From assembly GCF_010668805.1 (NCBI RefSeq), contig NZ_WUFT01000007.1, forward strand, positions 1 through 64,000: a DNA stretch of 64,000 bases, read 5' to 3'. The notes beneath the pieces are model-generated. The model was not told the origin of the DNA. It saw nothing but the letters and a program-made list of their open reading frames with translations, and ran no database searches. Origin of the DNA: Rhizobium phaseoli. GTDB lineage: Bacteria; Pseudomonadota; Alphaproteobacteria; Rhizobiales; Rhizobiaceae. Of the stretch, positions 48,274 through 56,124 are shown in pieces (position 1 is the stretch's first letter; every line of letters starts with the position of its first letter). The position numbers were made by a program, and so were the translations under genes.

Positions 48274-48562
48274 ACAGCCACTTCCGTTCGATCGCCGCGG
48301 CAAGATCGATATCGTTGCGGCGGGCAAACAGCAGCAAGTGACCGAGAAGGTCGGCGGTCTCGTCGGCCAGATCGCGCCGCATGTCCTCAGGCGAGCGGCC
48401 TTTCGCACGGCCGCGGCCGGTCAGCCGATTCCATGCCTGGGTCAGTTCGCCCATTTCCTCCTGCAGTTTCAGCAGAAACCAATCGGCGTCGCGTTCGATA
48501 CCGTTGGCGGCGACATGGGCAGAGGAAGAGATTTCGAACTGATCGGCAAGACGACGCAACAT
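48245..48562 (-). CDS. MazG-like nucleotide pyrophosphohydrolase
   Basis: A 105-residue all-alpha NTP-PPase. The metal-binding motif is KLQEEMGELTQAWNRLTGRG (ExxE), with ADETADLLGHLLLFARRNDI (ExxD) further on. It is a half-size MazG domain, the size of MazG-like proteins that dimerise. It may remove aberrant nucleotides, but the substrate is unproven. GGAG precedes the ATG at 48562. Its 3' end overlaps the acetyltransferase gene by 29 bp on the other strand. Confidence 0.85.
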   Translation of the reverse strand: MLRRLADQFEISSSAHVAANGIERDADWFLLKLQEEMGELTQAWNRLTGRGRAKGRSPEDMRRDLADETADLLGHLLLFARRNDIDLAAAIERKWLFKPAEVLKG

Positions 48563-48644
48563 CAGTGTTCTCCTTTTGTTTATGGAAGAGACGCTGATTC
48601 CCGATGTGTGTCCAGAGGGGATTGCCGGAATGATAATGTGACGA

Positions 48645-49928
48645 TCAGCCGTGGTCCGGCAGCAGCATGCAGTCATAGGAGCGCTGCTTCAGCGCAGCGC
48701 AGGCGGAGACGGCGGCATCCTTGCTTGCGAAGCCGACGAAGCGGGCGCGGTAGATCTTGTTGGCGCCCTTCCCGACCGGCTCGGTATAGGGCGAGGCGGA
48801 AACCAGCGGCGCGCCGCCTTCGGACTTCGCCTGGGCGAGAAGTGCGCGCGCGGCATCGGCGCTCGGAGCGGCCGAGATCTGGATCTGCCAGTCGCCATCG
48901 CTCTTTTCCGCCGACATTTTCGGCGCCTTGCCGGCGTTCAGGATTTCGTCCATCGCGACCGGACGCTCCAGCGGCACGACAGTGTCATCGGCATAGGCCA
49001 GGCTCTTTGCTGCCAGATCGTCGGCCTGGCGTGGTGCGCTGAGCGGCACCGGAACATCGGAATCGTCGGCGGCGGACGCGACTTCGACAGGCTCCCTGGC
49101 GCCGACGCTCGCCACCAGCTTTGCACCGCCGGAAGACGAGGCACGGCCGAGATAACGATCGAGCAGACCGGCCATCTTGTCGTCGCGGCTGCGAGCGGTG
49201 CGGCCGCCGAGCACGACGCCGACGACGCGGCGGTTGCCGTCCCGGACGGCGCTGACGAGATTAAAGCCGGAGGCGTTGGTGTAGCCGGTCTTGATGCCGT
49301 CCATGCCTTGGTAGCGATACATGAGATTGTTGTGGCCGCGCACGGTCCGGCCGCGGAAATTGAAACTTGCCGTCGAAAACAGCCGGTATTCGTTCGGATA
49401 ATTCTTCATCAGCGCGATGGCGAGCGTCGACATATCTCGCGCCGTGGTGACCTGACGACCGTCCGGCAGGCCTGAGGCGTTGACGAAGACGGTGCGGCTC
49501 ATGCCGAGCTGGCGGGCTTTGGCGGTCATCATCCCGGCAAAACCGCTTTCCGAGCCGCCGAGCTTTTCGCCCATGGCGGAGGCGGCATCATTGGCGGATT
49601 TGATGATCATGCCATAGACCGCCTCGCGCACGGTGATCGTGCCGCCGGCCTTGACGCCAAGCTTGGTCGGCGGCCGGGAGGCGGCGTATTTCGACATCTT
49701 GATCGGCGTATCCCAGGCGATCTTGCCGCGCTTCAGAGCTTCGAAGGTGAGATAGAGCGTCATCATCTTGGTCAGCGAGGCCGGATGGTTCAGCGTATCG
49801 GCGTTTTCGGCGGCGAGAACCTTGCCTGTGCGGGCATCGAGGACCAGCGAGGCGCTGCCGGCAAGCGCTGCAAGAGGCGCCGAAACGGCAAGCGTTACGG
49901 TCAAAACAGCCGCCAAAAGCGTTCTCAT
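48645..49928 (-). CDS. D-alanyl-D-alanine carboxypeptidase with SPOR domain
   Basis: A 427-residue penicillin-binding protein. The signal peptide (about residues 1-24) leads into a serine carboxypeptidase domain with SLTK (Ser51, Lys54), SAN (111-113) and KTG (in MDGIKTGYTNAS), which trims peptidoglycan pentapeptides. The C-terminal SPOR domain (about 345-427; WQIQISAAPSADAARALLAQ) binds denuded glycan and targets septa. This is the DacF/PBP6-like group of rhizobia. It lies 82 bp downstream of the MazG-like gene on the same strand. Confidence 0.93.
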   Translation of the reverse strand: MRTLLAAVLTVTLAVSAPLAALAGSASLVLDARTGKVLAAENADTLNHPASLTKMMTLYLTFEALKRGKIAWDTPIKMSKYAASRPPTKLGVKAGGTITVREAVYGMIIKSANDAASAMGEKLGGSESGFAGMMTAKARQLGMSRTVFVNASGLPDGRQVTTARDMSTLAIALMKNYPNEYRLFSTASFNFRGRTVRGHNNLMYRYQGMDGIKTGYTNASGFNLVSAVRDGNRRVVGVVLGGRTARSRDDKMAGLLDRYLGRASSSGGAKLVASVGAREPVEVASAADDSDVPVPLSAPRQADDLAAKSLAYADDTVVPLERPVAMDEILNAGKAPKMSAEKSDGDWQIQISAAPSADAARALLAQAKSEGGAPLVSASPYTEPVGKGANKIYRARFVGFASKDAAVSACAALKQRSYDCMLLPDHG

Positions 49929-50148
49929 GCAGTTCCCCTTGATGCGTCGGCTCTCGAATGGATCGGCCTTTGTGCCGTAATGTGACAGAAGCCGTAAGTT
50001 TGGCGCGACTTTGAGGCAACGCCTATCATTTTTCTAGTCTTTTCATCGTCTTGGTTAACAGGAAATGAGAGACCTGTGCACAATCGGGATTCAGCAAGGC
50101 TTAAGTCGCTCTTGCTATTTTCCCGCAAATATTGGGAACGGACGCCGG

Positions 50149-51186
50149 ATGACGGGACAATTGAAGCGACTGGCAAAACGCGCAGCGATCGGCGCCGGGC
50201 TCGAGCTCTCCTGGCTTCTCGCCGCCGCCGGGTTGATGCGCGAAGCACGTGGACGCGGCCTCATCTTCACGCTGCATCATGTCCGCCCGCACGTGCCGGA
50301 GGCTTTCGAGCCGAACGCGCATCTCGAAATCACCCCGCGCTTTCTCGACACGGCGCTGCGGCGGCTGCGGCGGGACGGCTATCGCTTCGTACCGCTCGAC
50401 CAGGTGCCGGCGCTGCTAGCGGAACCCGAGGGCGGAAAGCTGTTTGCAGCCTTCACGCTCGACGACGGCTACATTAACAATCTGGAGCACGCGCTGCCGG
50501 TGTTCGAACAGCATCGGGCGCCGTTCACGGTGTTTGTCGCCAAGGGTTTTGCCGAGGGCTCGCACAGCATCTGGTGGGAGACGCTCGCCGTCCTGTTGCG
50601 CCGGCAAAGCGAACTCCGCTTCGATTTCGGCGGCGGCAGCGAGCGCCTGGCGCTCGACAATCCGCAGCAGCAATGGGATGCCTTCGACCGCTTCGCCGCC
50701 TATATCCACCGCTCCGACGAGGCGCGCGCCGTCGCCGCCATCGACATGCTGGCGCGGGAAAACGGCATCGAGCCGACCGATATCACCCGCGAACTGGTGA
50801 TGCAGCCCCGCCAGTTGCAAAGGCTGGTGACCCATCCGCTCGCAACAATCGGCGCCCATACTATCAGTCATCGGGCGCTGGCCCGCCTGCCGGAAGCCGA
50901 AGCGCGGATCGAGATGCAGGTTTCGGCCGATTACGTCGAGGCGGTGACCGGCATCCGCCCCGTGACGATCGCCTATCCCTACGGCACACCGGAGGCTGCG
51001 ACCGCGCGCGAGGCGGCGATTGCCCGCAATCTCGGCTTCCAGGCTGCGGTCACCACCCAGCCGGGCCTGCCGGCGGCAAGGCAAACCGCCTATCTCTCGC
51101 GCATTTCGCTGAACGGCTTCTACCAGAAGCGACGCTACGTCTCCGCGCTTGCCTCCGGCATTCCGCTGAAGCTGATGGGCAAATAG
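50149..51186 (+). CDS. Polysaccharide deacetylase (NodB-type fold)
   Basis: A 345-residue protein. The NodB-type metal triad is FTLDDGY (Asp-Asp, about residues 103-106) and HTISHRALAR (the two His). The C-terminal barrel has TIAYPYGTPEAATAREAAIA. It probably removes N-acetyl groups from a cell-envelope glycan, substrate unknown; it could be involved in polysaccharide modification. The first roughly 30 residues have a hydrophobic stretch (IGAGLELSWLLAAAGLM) that could anchor it. The ATG at 50149 is preferred over an earlier in-frame one (50065). Confidence 0.87.
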   Translation: MTGQLKRLAKRAAIGAGLELSWLLAAAGLMREARGRGLIFTLHHVRPHVPEAFEPNAHLEITPRFLDTALRRLRRDGYRFVPLDQVPALLAEPEGGKLFAAFTLDDGYINNLEHALPVFEQHRAPFTVFVAKGFAEGSHSIWWETLAVLLRRQSELRFDFGGGSERLALDNPQQQWDAFDRFAAYIHRSDEARAVAAIDMLARENGIEPTDITRELVMQPRQLQRLVTHPLATIGAHTISHRALARLPEAEARIEMQVSADYVEAVTGIRPVTIAYPYGTPEAATAREAAIARNLGFQAAVTTQPGLPAARQTAYLSRISLNGFYQKRRYVSALASGIPLKLMGK

Positions 51187-51192
51187 GGCCGC

Positions 51193-51813
51193 TTACGGAT
51201 ACATCCTGACCTTGTCCCATGCGCCTTCCGGCGAGGGCCGGCGGAATTCGACCCGGTCATGCAGGCGGAATTTCTGATCTTTCCAGAATTCGATCGAGGT
51301 CGGCCGGATGCGGAAGCCCGACCAGTGGGCGGGGCGTGGAATCTCGCCGATCGCATAACGCGCAGTATATTCGGCCACGGCCTTTTCGAGCGCGAAACGG
51401 CTTTCAAGCGGGCGGGATTGTTTCGAGGCCCAGGCGCCGATGCGGCTGCCGCGCGCCCGCGTCTTGAAATAAGCATCGGCTTCGGCGTCGCTGACGATCT
51501 CGACCGGGCCGCGCAGCCTGACCTGGCGGCGCAGGCTTTTCCAGTGAAAACACATGGCGGCCTTTTTCTGGCCCAGAATTTCAAGGCCTTTCTGACTCTC
51601 GAAATTGGTGTAGAAGACGAAACCGTCGTCGTCGAATCCCTTCAGGAGAACCATGCGGACATTGGGAAGGCCATCCTCGTCGACCGTTGCCAGCGCCACG
51701 GCGTTCGGATCGTTGGGTTCGGAAGCCTCCGCTTCTCCAAGCCATTCGGCAAAGAGCTTGAAGGGTTCGCCACTTTCGGTAAAGTCACCGCTTGTTAACT
51801 CGTTTGCCGACAT
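51193..51813 (-). CDS. pdxH: Pyridoxamine/pyridoxine 5'-phosphate oxidase
   Basis: A 206-residue FMN enzyme that makes pyridoxal 5'-phosphate, the cofactor of several enzymes in this window. Signature regions are [54 protein letters not shown] and [20 protein letters not shown]. The start matches the family. It is convergent with the deacetylase gene, 6 bp apart. Confidence 0.96.
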   Translation of the reverse strand: MSANELTSGDFTESGEPFKLFAEWLGEAEASEPNDPNAVALATVDEDGLPNVRMVLLKGFDDDGFVFYTNFESQKGLEILGQKKAAMCFHWKSLRRQVRLRGPVEIVSDAEADAYFKTRARGSRIGAWASKQSRPLESRFALEKAVAEYTARYAIGEIPRPAHWSGFRIRPTSIEFWKDQKFRLHDRVEFRRPSPEGAWDKVRMYP

Positions 51814-51878
51814 ATTGGTTCAAATGCCCCGGATTATTCAAAACTCGCCCAGCTTTCGATAACTGGACAGGATGCAGG

Positions 51879-52337
51879 GTGGAAGTCATAGCAAAGTCAT
51901 ATCGCCATACAAAGGGCCTGCGGCGACGCAGCAGCGTGTTCTTCGTCATCGGCGTTGCAATGCTTTCGCTTTCCGGCTGCCTTGCCGGCGGCATGGATTT
52001 TCTCAGTGAAGCCAAGGTCGATCGGTCGGTGGCAACCGGCACCGTGCCGCAGACGCCGCCGAGCACCGATACGCTTTCCGACGAGATGACCGTGCGCAAC
52101 GCTGTGACCTCGGCCGATGTGCAAAGGCTCGAGGGCCAGCCGCTTCCCTGGGCGAATGCATCGACGGGCAGCGCCGGCGTCATCGATACGATCGTCGAGA
52201 ACAACGAATCAGGCCAGGTCTGCCGCCAGTTCCGCACCACGCGGCACTCCTATGTCGGCATCGCCAAATTCTACGGCAAGACCTGCCTGGTCGGCGGCGG
52301 CAACTGGCAGCTTTTGAGCTTTCAGCCAGAAAGTTGA
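51879..52337 (+). CDS. Surface-antigen-like lipoprotein (RT0821/Lpp0805 family)
   Basis: A 152-residue protein. From a GTG at 51879 it has a basic N-terminus, a hydrophobic stretch and the lipobox LSLSGC (about residue 34), then NESGQVCRQFRTTRHSYVGI and GKTCLVGGGNWQL, typical of the RT0821/Lpp0805 surface antigen family. An outer-membrane location is likely; its function is unknown. A short AGGA precedes the GTG by 6 bp. It is divergent from pdxH. Confidence 0.82.
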   Translation: MEVIAKSYRHTKGLRRRSSVFFVIGVAMLSLSGCLAGGMDFLSEAKVDRSVATGTVPQTPPSTDTLSDEMTVRNAVTSADVQRLEGQPLPWANASTGSAGVIDTIVENNESGQVCRQFRTTRHSYVGIAKFYGKTCLVGGGNWQLLSFQPES

Positions 52338-52601
52338 TCCGGCTCGCCGGCAGGTTAACGCCTGACGGCTTTCCGCCACATGCTTAGCAAAGAGCTAACC
52401 ATTCGGCGCAAAACATCGCACATCTCTCCTCAGAAATAAGAAGTGATTAGCAACTCCGACGCACGATCAGCGTTGAGAGGGGTTGTCCTTGCCTTTGCGG
52501 CGGGATGGCGCGTTCCGAGTTGATATTGAGCTTTTACGATTGGAATTTCGGGATGCCGGGCAAGGACGTGGCTTCCCGCATCGCAACATCGGCGGTTTGA
52601 C

Positions 52602-53807
52602 ATGCGCGATCCTTATAAAATTCTGGGCGTCAAGCGCGACGCTGCAGCAGACGAGATCAAGGCGGCTTGGCGCAATATGGCCAAATCTGCCCATCCAGAC
52701 CACAATCAGAGCGACCCGACGGCGACGGCCCGGTTCGCCGAGATCGGCCGTGCCTATGAAACGCTGAAGGACCCGCGCAAACGCAGCCTGTTCGACAATG
52801 CCGTGCGGATGGCGGAAGCCAAGAAAAACGAACAGACGATCATGCAGCAGCGCCACGCCGCGCGCGAGGCTGCCCTGCGCGCCAAGGCGGCGCAGGCCAA
52901 TGCCGAGCGGGTAATGGAAGAGCTTGCGCGCGCCGCCCAGAAGGCCGCTGCCGAAGGCCCCAGACAACAGGTCGGATCAGCTGAGCCCGCCGACGAAATG
53001 GTCGATCGCATTTTCGGCGCTCAGGCCCGCGCTGCGGCCGGCGGCCAGGCACAGGCTCGCGCACAACAGGCGCAATACCAGCAGGCCCAGAGCCAGCAGA
53101 CACAGAATCAGCAGGCCCCGAACCAGCAGGCAGGCGAGGCCGGCAGGCGCGTGGATGGCGACGCCGCGGAGGCCGACACCAAGGGCGACGAGGAGGCCGG
53201 CGAGGCTGGGCCAAATGCCGGCGCCAACCTGCCGCTGCCGCTCAGCATCCTGACCTCCCTGGTGCGCCGTTTCACCGGCGCCAAGGATACCGGCCTGGAA
53301 AAAGCACCGGATGAGGTGGCGACGGCAACGGTTTCGATCGACGACGTGCTGAAGAGCGGCTGGATCACCGCCTCACTGCCGGAGGGTCGCGAAATCGGCT
53401 TCGCGTTGCCGGCCGGCACAAGAGATGGCCATGAGCTGCGGCTCAAGGGACAGGGCTTCAAGCTGCCGGGCATGCAACGCGGCGACGCCGTCATCAATAT
53501 TCGCATCGCGCCCGATCCGCGCTTCACGGTCGACGGCTTCGACCTGCACGCCGTGCTGCCGCTCAGCATCGAAAATGCCGTTCTCGGCACCGAGGCGCGC
53601 ATCGAGGGACCGAACGGGCCGCTCAACATTACGGTTCCCGCCTGGTCGGGCTCGGACAAGACGATCAGCATCCCCGGCCAGGGATTGCCCCGCGAGGAAG
53701 GCGGCAGAGGCGATCTCGTCGTCGAATTGCGCATTATCCTGTGGGAAAAACCCGACGACAAAGTCACCGATCTGATGCGGAGCATGCGCGAAGGCCTGTT
53801 CCTGTGA
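52602..53807 (+). CDS. DnaJ/CbpA-type co-chaperone
   Basis: A 401-residue protein. The N-terminal J domain (about residues 1-68) has MRDPYKILGVKRDAAADEIK and the HPD motif (AHPDHNQSDPTATARFAEIG). It has no zinc-finger domain, unlike DnaJ. A Gln/Ala-rich linker (about 140-200, with repeated QQAxxQQA) precedes the C-terminal substrate-binding beta domains, with DGHELRLKGQGFKLPGMQRG, as in CbpA. It stimulates DnaK. The linker is longer than usual. It appears monocistronic. Confidence 0.9.
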   Translation: MRDPYKILGVKRDAAADEIKAAWRNMAKSAHPDHNQSDPTATARFAEIGRAYETLKDPRKRSLFDNAVRMAEAKKNEQTIMQQRHAAREAALRAKAAQANAERVMEELARAAQKAAAEGPRQQVGSAEPADEMVDRIFGAQARAAAGGQAQARAQQAQYQQAQSQQTQNQQAPNQQAGEAGRRVDGDAAEADTKGDEEAGEAGPNAGANLPLPLSILTSLVRRFTGAKDTGLEKAPDEVATATVSIDDVLKSGWITASLPEGREIGFALPAGTRDGHELRLKGQGFKLPGMQRGDAVINIRIAPDPRFTVDGFDLHAVLPLSIENAVLGTEARIEGPNGPLNITVPAWSGSDKTISIPGQGLPREEGGRGDLVVELRIILWEKPDDKVTDLMRSMREGLFL

Positions 53808-53929
53808 AATATTTATGACTTTCGCACCCTTTGTTACGATACCTAACAGTTGATGATCCAGGCCAAGCTTGAACCGATTAGCGGCCTATGCCATAGGCAG
53901 GATCAATCAGAATTCCTAGGGAGCGAAAT

Positions 53930-54748
53930 ATGGCTCAAGCATCCGGCCTCATGGCAGGCAAACGCGGCGTCATCATGGGTGTCGCCAACAATCGTTCGAT
54001 TGCGTGGGGTATTGCCAAGGCCATTCATGCGCACGGCGGAGAAGTCGCGCTCACCTACCAGGGCGATGCGCTGAAGAAGCGCGTCGAGCCGCTCGCCGCC
54101 GAAATCGGCGCGACGCTCGTCGGCCACTGTGACGTTGCCGACGAAGCCACGATCGACGCCGTTTTCGAAAACGTCGAAAAGCTCTGGGGCAAGATCGATT
54201 TCCTTGTGCATGCGATCGGCTTCTCCGACAAGGACGAACTGACCGGCCGTTACGTCGACACCTCGGCCGACAACTTCGCCAAGACGATGCAGATCTCCGT
54301 CTATTCCTTCACCTCGGTCGCACGCCGCGCCGAGAAGCTGATGACGGATGGCGGCGCCATGCTGACGCTGACCTATTACGGCGCCGAAAAGGTGATGCCG
54401 AACTATAACGTCATGGGCGTCGCCAAGGCCGCGCTCGAAGCGAGCGTCAAATATCTGGCCGTCGACCTCGGGCCGCAGAACATTCGCGTCAACGCCGTCT
54501 CGGCCGGCCCGATCAAAACGCTCGCCGCCTCCGGCATTGGCGATTTCCGCTATATTCTAAAGTGGAACGAATACAACGCGCCGCTGCGCCGGACCGTCAC
54601 CATCGAGGAAGTCGGCGATGTCGGCCTCTATCTCCTGTCGGACCTGTCGCGTTCCGTCACCGGCGAAGTGCACCATGCCGATAGCGGTTATCATGTCATC
54701 GGCATGAAGGCGGTCGACGCGCCCGACATTTCCGTCATCAAGGACTAA
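53930..54748 (+). CDS. fabI: Enoyl-[acyl-carrier-protein] reductase (NADH) FabI
   Basis: A 272-residue SDR enzyme for the last step of fatty-acid elongation. It has GVANNRSIAWGIAKAIHAHG at the N-terminal nucleotide site and GAEKVMPNYNVMGVAKAALE, where Tyr-x6-Lys forms the FabI catalytic pair. C-terminal SAGPIKTLAASGIGDF is the substrate loop region. It starts 22 bp upstream of the histidine-phosphatase gene on the same strand. Confidence 0.96.
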   Translation: MAQASGLMAGKRGVIMGVANNRSIAWGIAKAIHAHGGEVALTYQGDALKKRVEPLAAEIGATLVGHCDVADEATIDAVFENVEKLWGKIDFLVHAIGFSDKDELTGRYVDTSADNFAKTMQISVYSFTSVARRAEKLMTDGGAMLTLTYYGAEKVMPNYNVMGVAKAALEASVKYLAVDLGPQNIRVNAVSAGPIKTLAASGIGDFRYILKWNEYNAPLRRTVTIEEVGDVGLYLLSDLSRSVTGEVHHADSGYHVIGMKAVDAPDISVIKD

Positions 54749-54770
54749 AGCATTTCCGGAGCCGAGACCC

Positions 54771-55361
54771 GTGCTTATCTACGTGATCAGACACGGCCAG
54801 ACTGCCTGGAATGCCGAGCGTCGCCTGCAGGGTCAGAAGGACGTTCCGATGAATGCCACGGGCCTGGAACAGGCCCGGCAGAACGGCATCGCGCTTGCCG
54901 GGATTGTCGGCGACACCGTCGATGAATTCGATTTCGTCGCAAGCCCGCTCGGCCGCACCCGCGCGACGATGGAAATCATGCGCACCGCCATGGGCCTGTC
55001 GCCGCTAGCCTATCGCACCGATCCGCGGCTGGTGGAGATTTCCTTCGGCGACTGGGAGGGCTCGACGCTCAAGGAGCTGAAGGCGACGCAGCGCGAGCGG
55101 GTGGCCGAACGCAACGCCTCGAAATGGGATTTCATCCCGCCCGGCAATGACGCGGAGAGCTACGAGATCCTCTCCTGGCGGACCGGCTCATGGCTGCAAT
55201 CCGTCGATCGCCCGACCGTCTGCGTCACCCATGGCGGCGTCATCCGCACGCTGTTCCAGATGATTTCCGACCTGCCGAAGAGCAGCGCTGCCGAAGGCGC
55301 AATCCCTCAGGACCGGATCGCCAAGATCGACACCGCCGAGCGGACGATCGTCTGGCTGTAG
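54771..55361 (+). CDS. Histidine phosphatase family protein (phosphoglycerate-mutase-like)
   Basis: A 196-residue protein. The catalytic motif is VIRHGQTAWNAERRLQGQKD (His8), the second His is in VTHGGVIRTL, and DFVASPLGRTRATMEIM follows the family pattern. It may be a phosphoglycerate mutase or another phosphatase; the substrate cannot be read. The start is a GTG (54771), 9 bp after GGAG. It is probably co-transcribed with fabI. Confidence 0.9.
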   Translation: MLIYVIRHGQTAWNAERRLQGQKDVPMNATGLEQARQNGIALAGIVGDTVDEFDFVASPLGRTRATMEIMRTAMGLSPLAYRTDPRLVEISFGDWEGSTLKELKATQRERVAERNASKWDFIPPGNDAESYEILSWRTGSWLQSVDRPTVCVTHGGVIRTLFQMISDLPKSSAAEGAIPQDRIAKIDTAERTIVWL

Positions 55362-55373
55362 CCGGCCCTGCGC

Positions 55374-55615
55374 TCAGTAAATTGGATTGCGAATAAGAAC
55401 GAGCCGTTCGGCCATGATGTGGACGGGGATTTCCGGCAGGGTCGAGGTAAAACCGTTCAGCTCAAAAAGGTCGGTTATCGCTGCGACGACCTTAGGCTCG
55501 AGGGCTTTGAAGGTGCCTGCCTCGATCGCCAGCCCTTCGATATCGTTGCTGCTGGCAACCCAAACGCCAGCCTCTTCATCCCAACCGCGCGCACTATGAT
55601 TGAGGCGTGCTCCAT
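55374..55615 (-). pseudogene. DUF1902 gene broken by a single-base frameshift
   Basis: The minus strand from an ATG at 55615 starts MEHASIIVRAV, a typical DUF1902 beginning. The rest of the domain continues in the next frame as WDEEAGVWVASSNDIEGLAI then EAGTFKALEPKVVAAITDLF, ending at a TGA (55374-55376). Joining the halves needs one extra T at the run near 55583, which would give VRAVWDEEA. No start codon exists in the second frame, so the DNA as given cannot encode an intact protein. It could be a sequencing error in the short run. No HicA-type toxin follows. Confidence 0.75.
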
Positions 55616-55623
55616 TGGCCCGC

Positions 55624-55884
55624 CTACTTGACGATATCGAGATCGTTGATAACCCGCTTGCCGTCGACCTCGGTGTAGAAGACGATCACCTTCACGCCGG
55701 CTTCCAGGCCATCGAAATTGAATTCCTCGGGCGCCTGATAGGTTTTGCCGTCATCGAGCGTCAGCACGAGATTGGCGGTGTCGACCTTCTTGATCGTCGC
55801 CTCGACATCGGCGCTCTCGGCAAAACCGCTCATCGGCGACAGGAAACTTGCTGTTGCCAAAAGCGTGGCGACGACGAAACGCAT
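55624..55884 (-). CDS. DUF1344 small periplasmic protein
   Basis: An 86-residue protein with a signal peptide (MRFVVATLLATASFLSPMSG, cleavage near FAESA). The short beta domain has ADVEATIKKVDTANLVLTLD and LEAGVKVIVFYTEVDGKRVI, the DUF1344 pattern. Function is unknown. The start at 55884 is where the signal peptide begins. The stop lies 8 bp before the start of the broken DUF1902 gene. Confidence 0.88.
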   Translation of the reverse strand: MRFVVATLLATASFLSPMSGFAESADVEATIKKVDTANLVLTLDDGKTYQAPEEFNFDGLEAGVKVIVFYTEVDGKRVINDLDIVK

Positions 55885-56124
55885 GGCGACAATCCTTTTC
55901 AAACACTGCACGAGAACATGACTGGCCACAGATAGCCTCCTGAATATGGCGAAAATTGCCCGTAAGAATGGCTTTTCCCGCCTAATTGATGAATAGGATT
56001 TTAAATATAATCAAGATGCCGCGTTAACCGCGGTTTTCCCTTCCCATGATTTTTGGCATCGCCTGCGAGCAATCGTAAATTAACCCCCGCCCCCTACAGT
56101 TGCCCGGACGATGGGGGTTTCATT

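Noticed and set aside
55387..55631. Two 70-residue plus-strand frames
   Set aside because: Both are antisense to the broken DUF1902 gene, whose residues match the minus strand.
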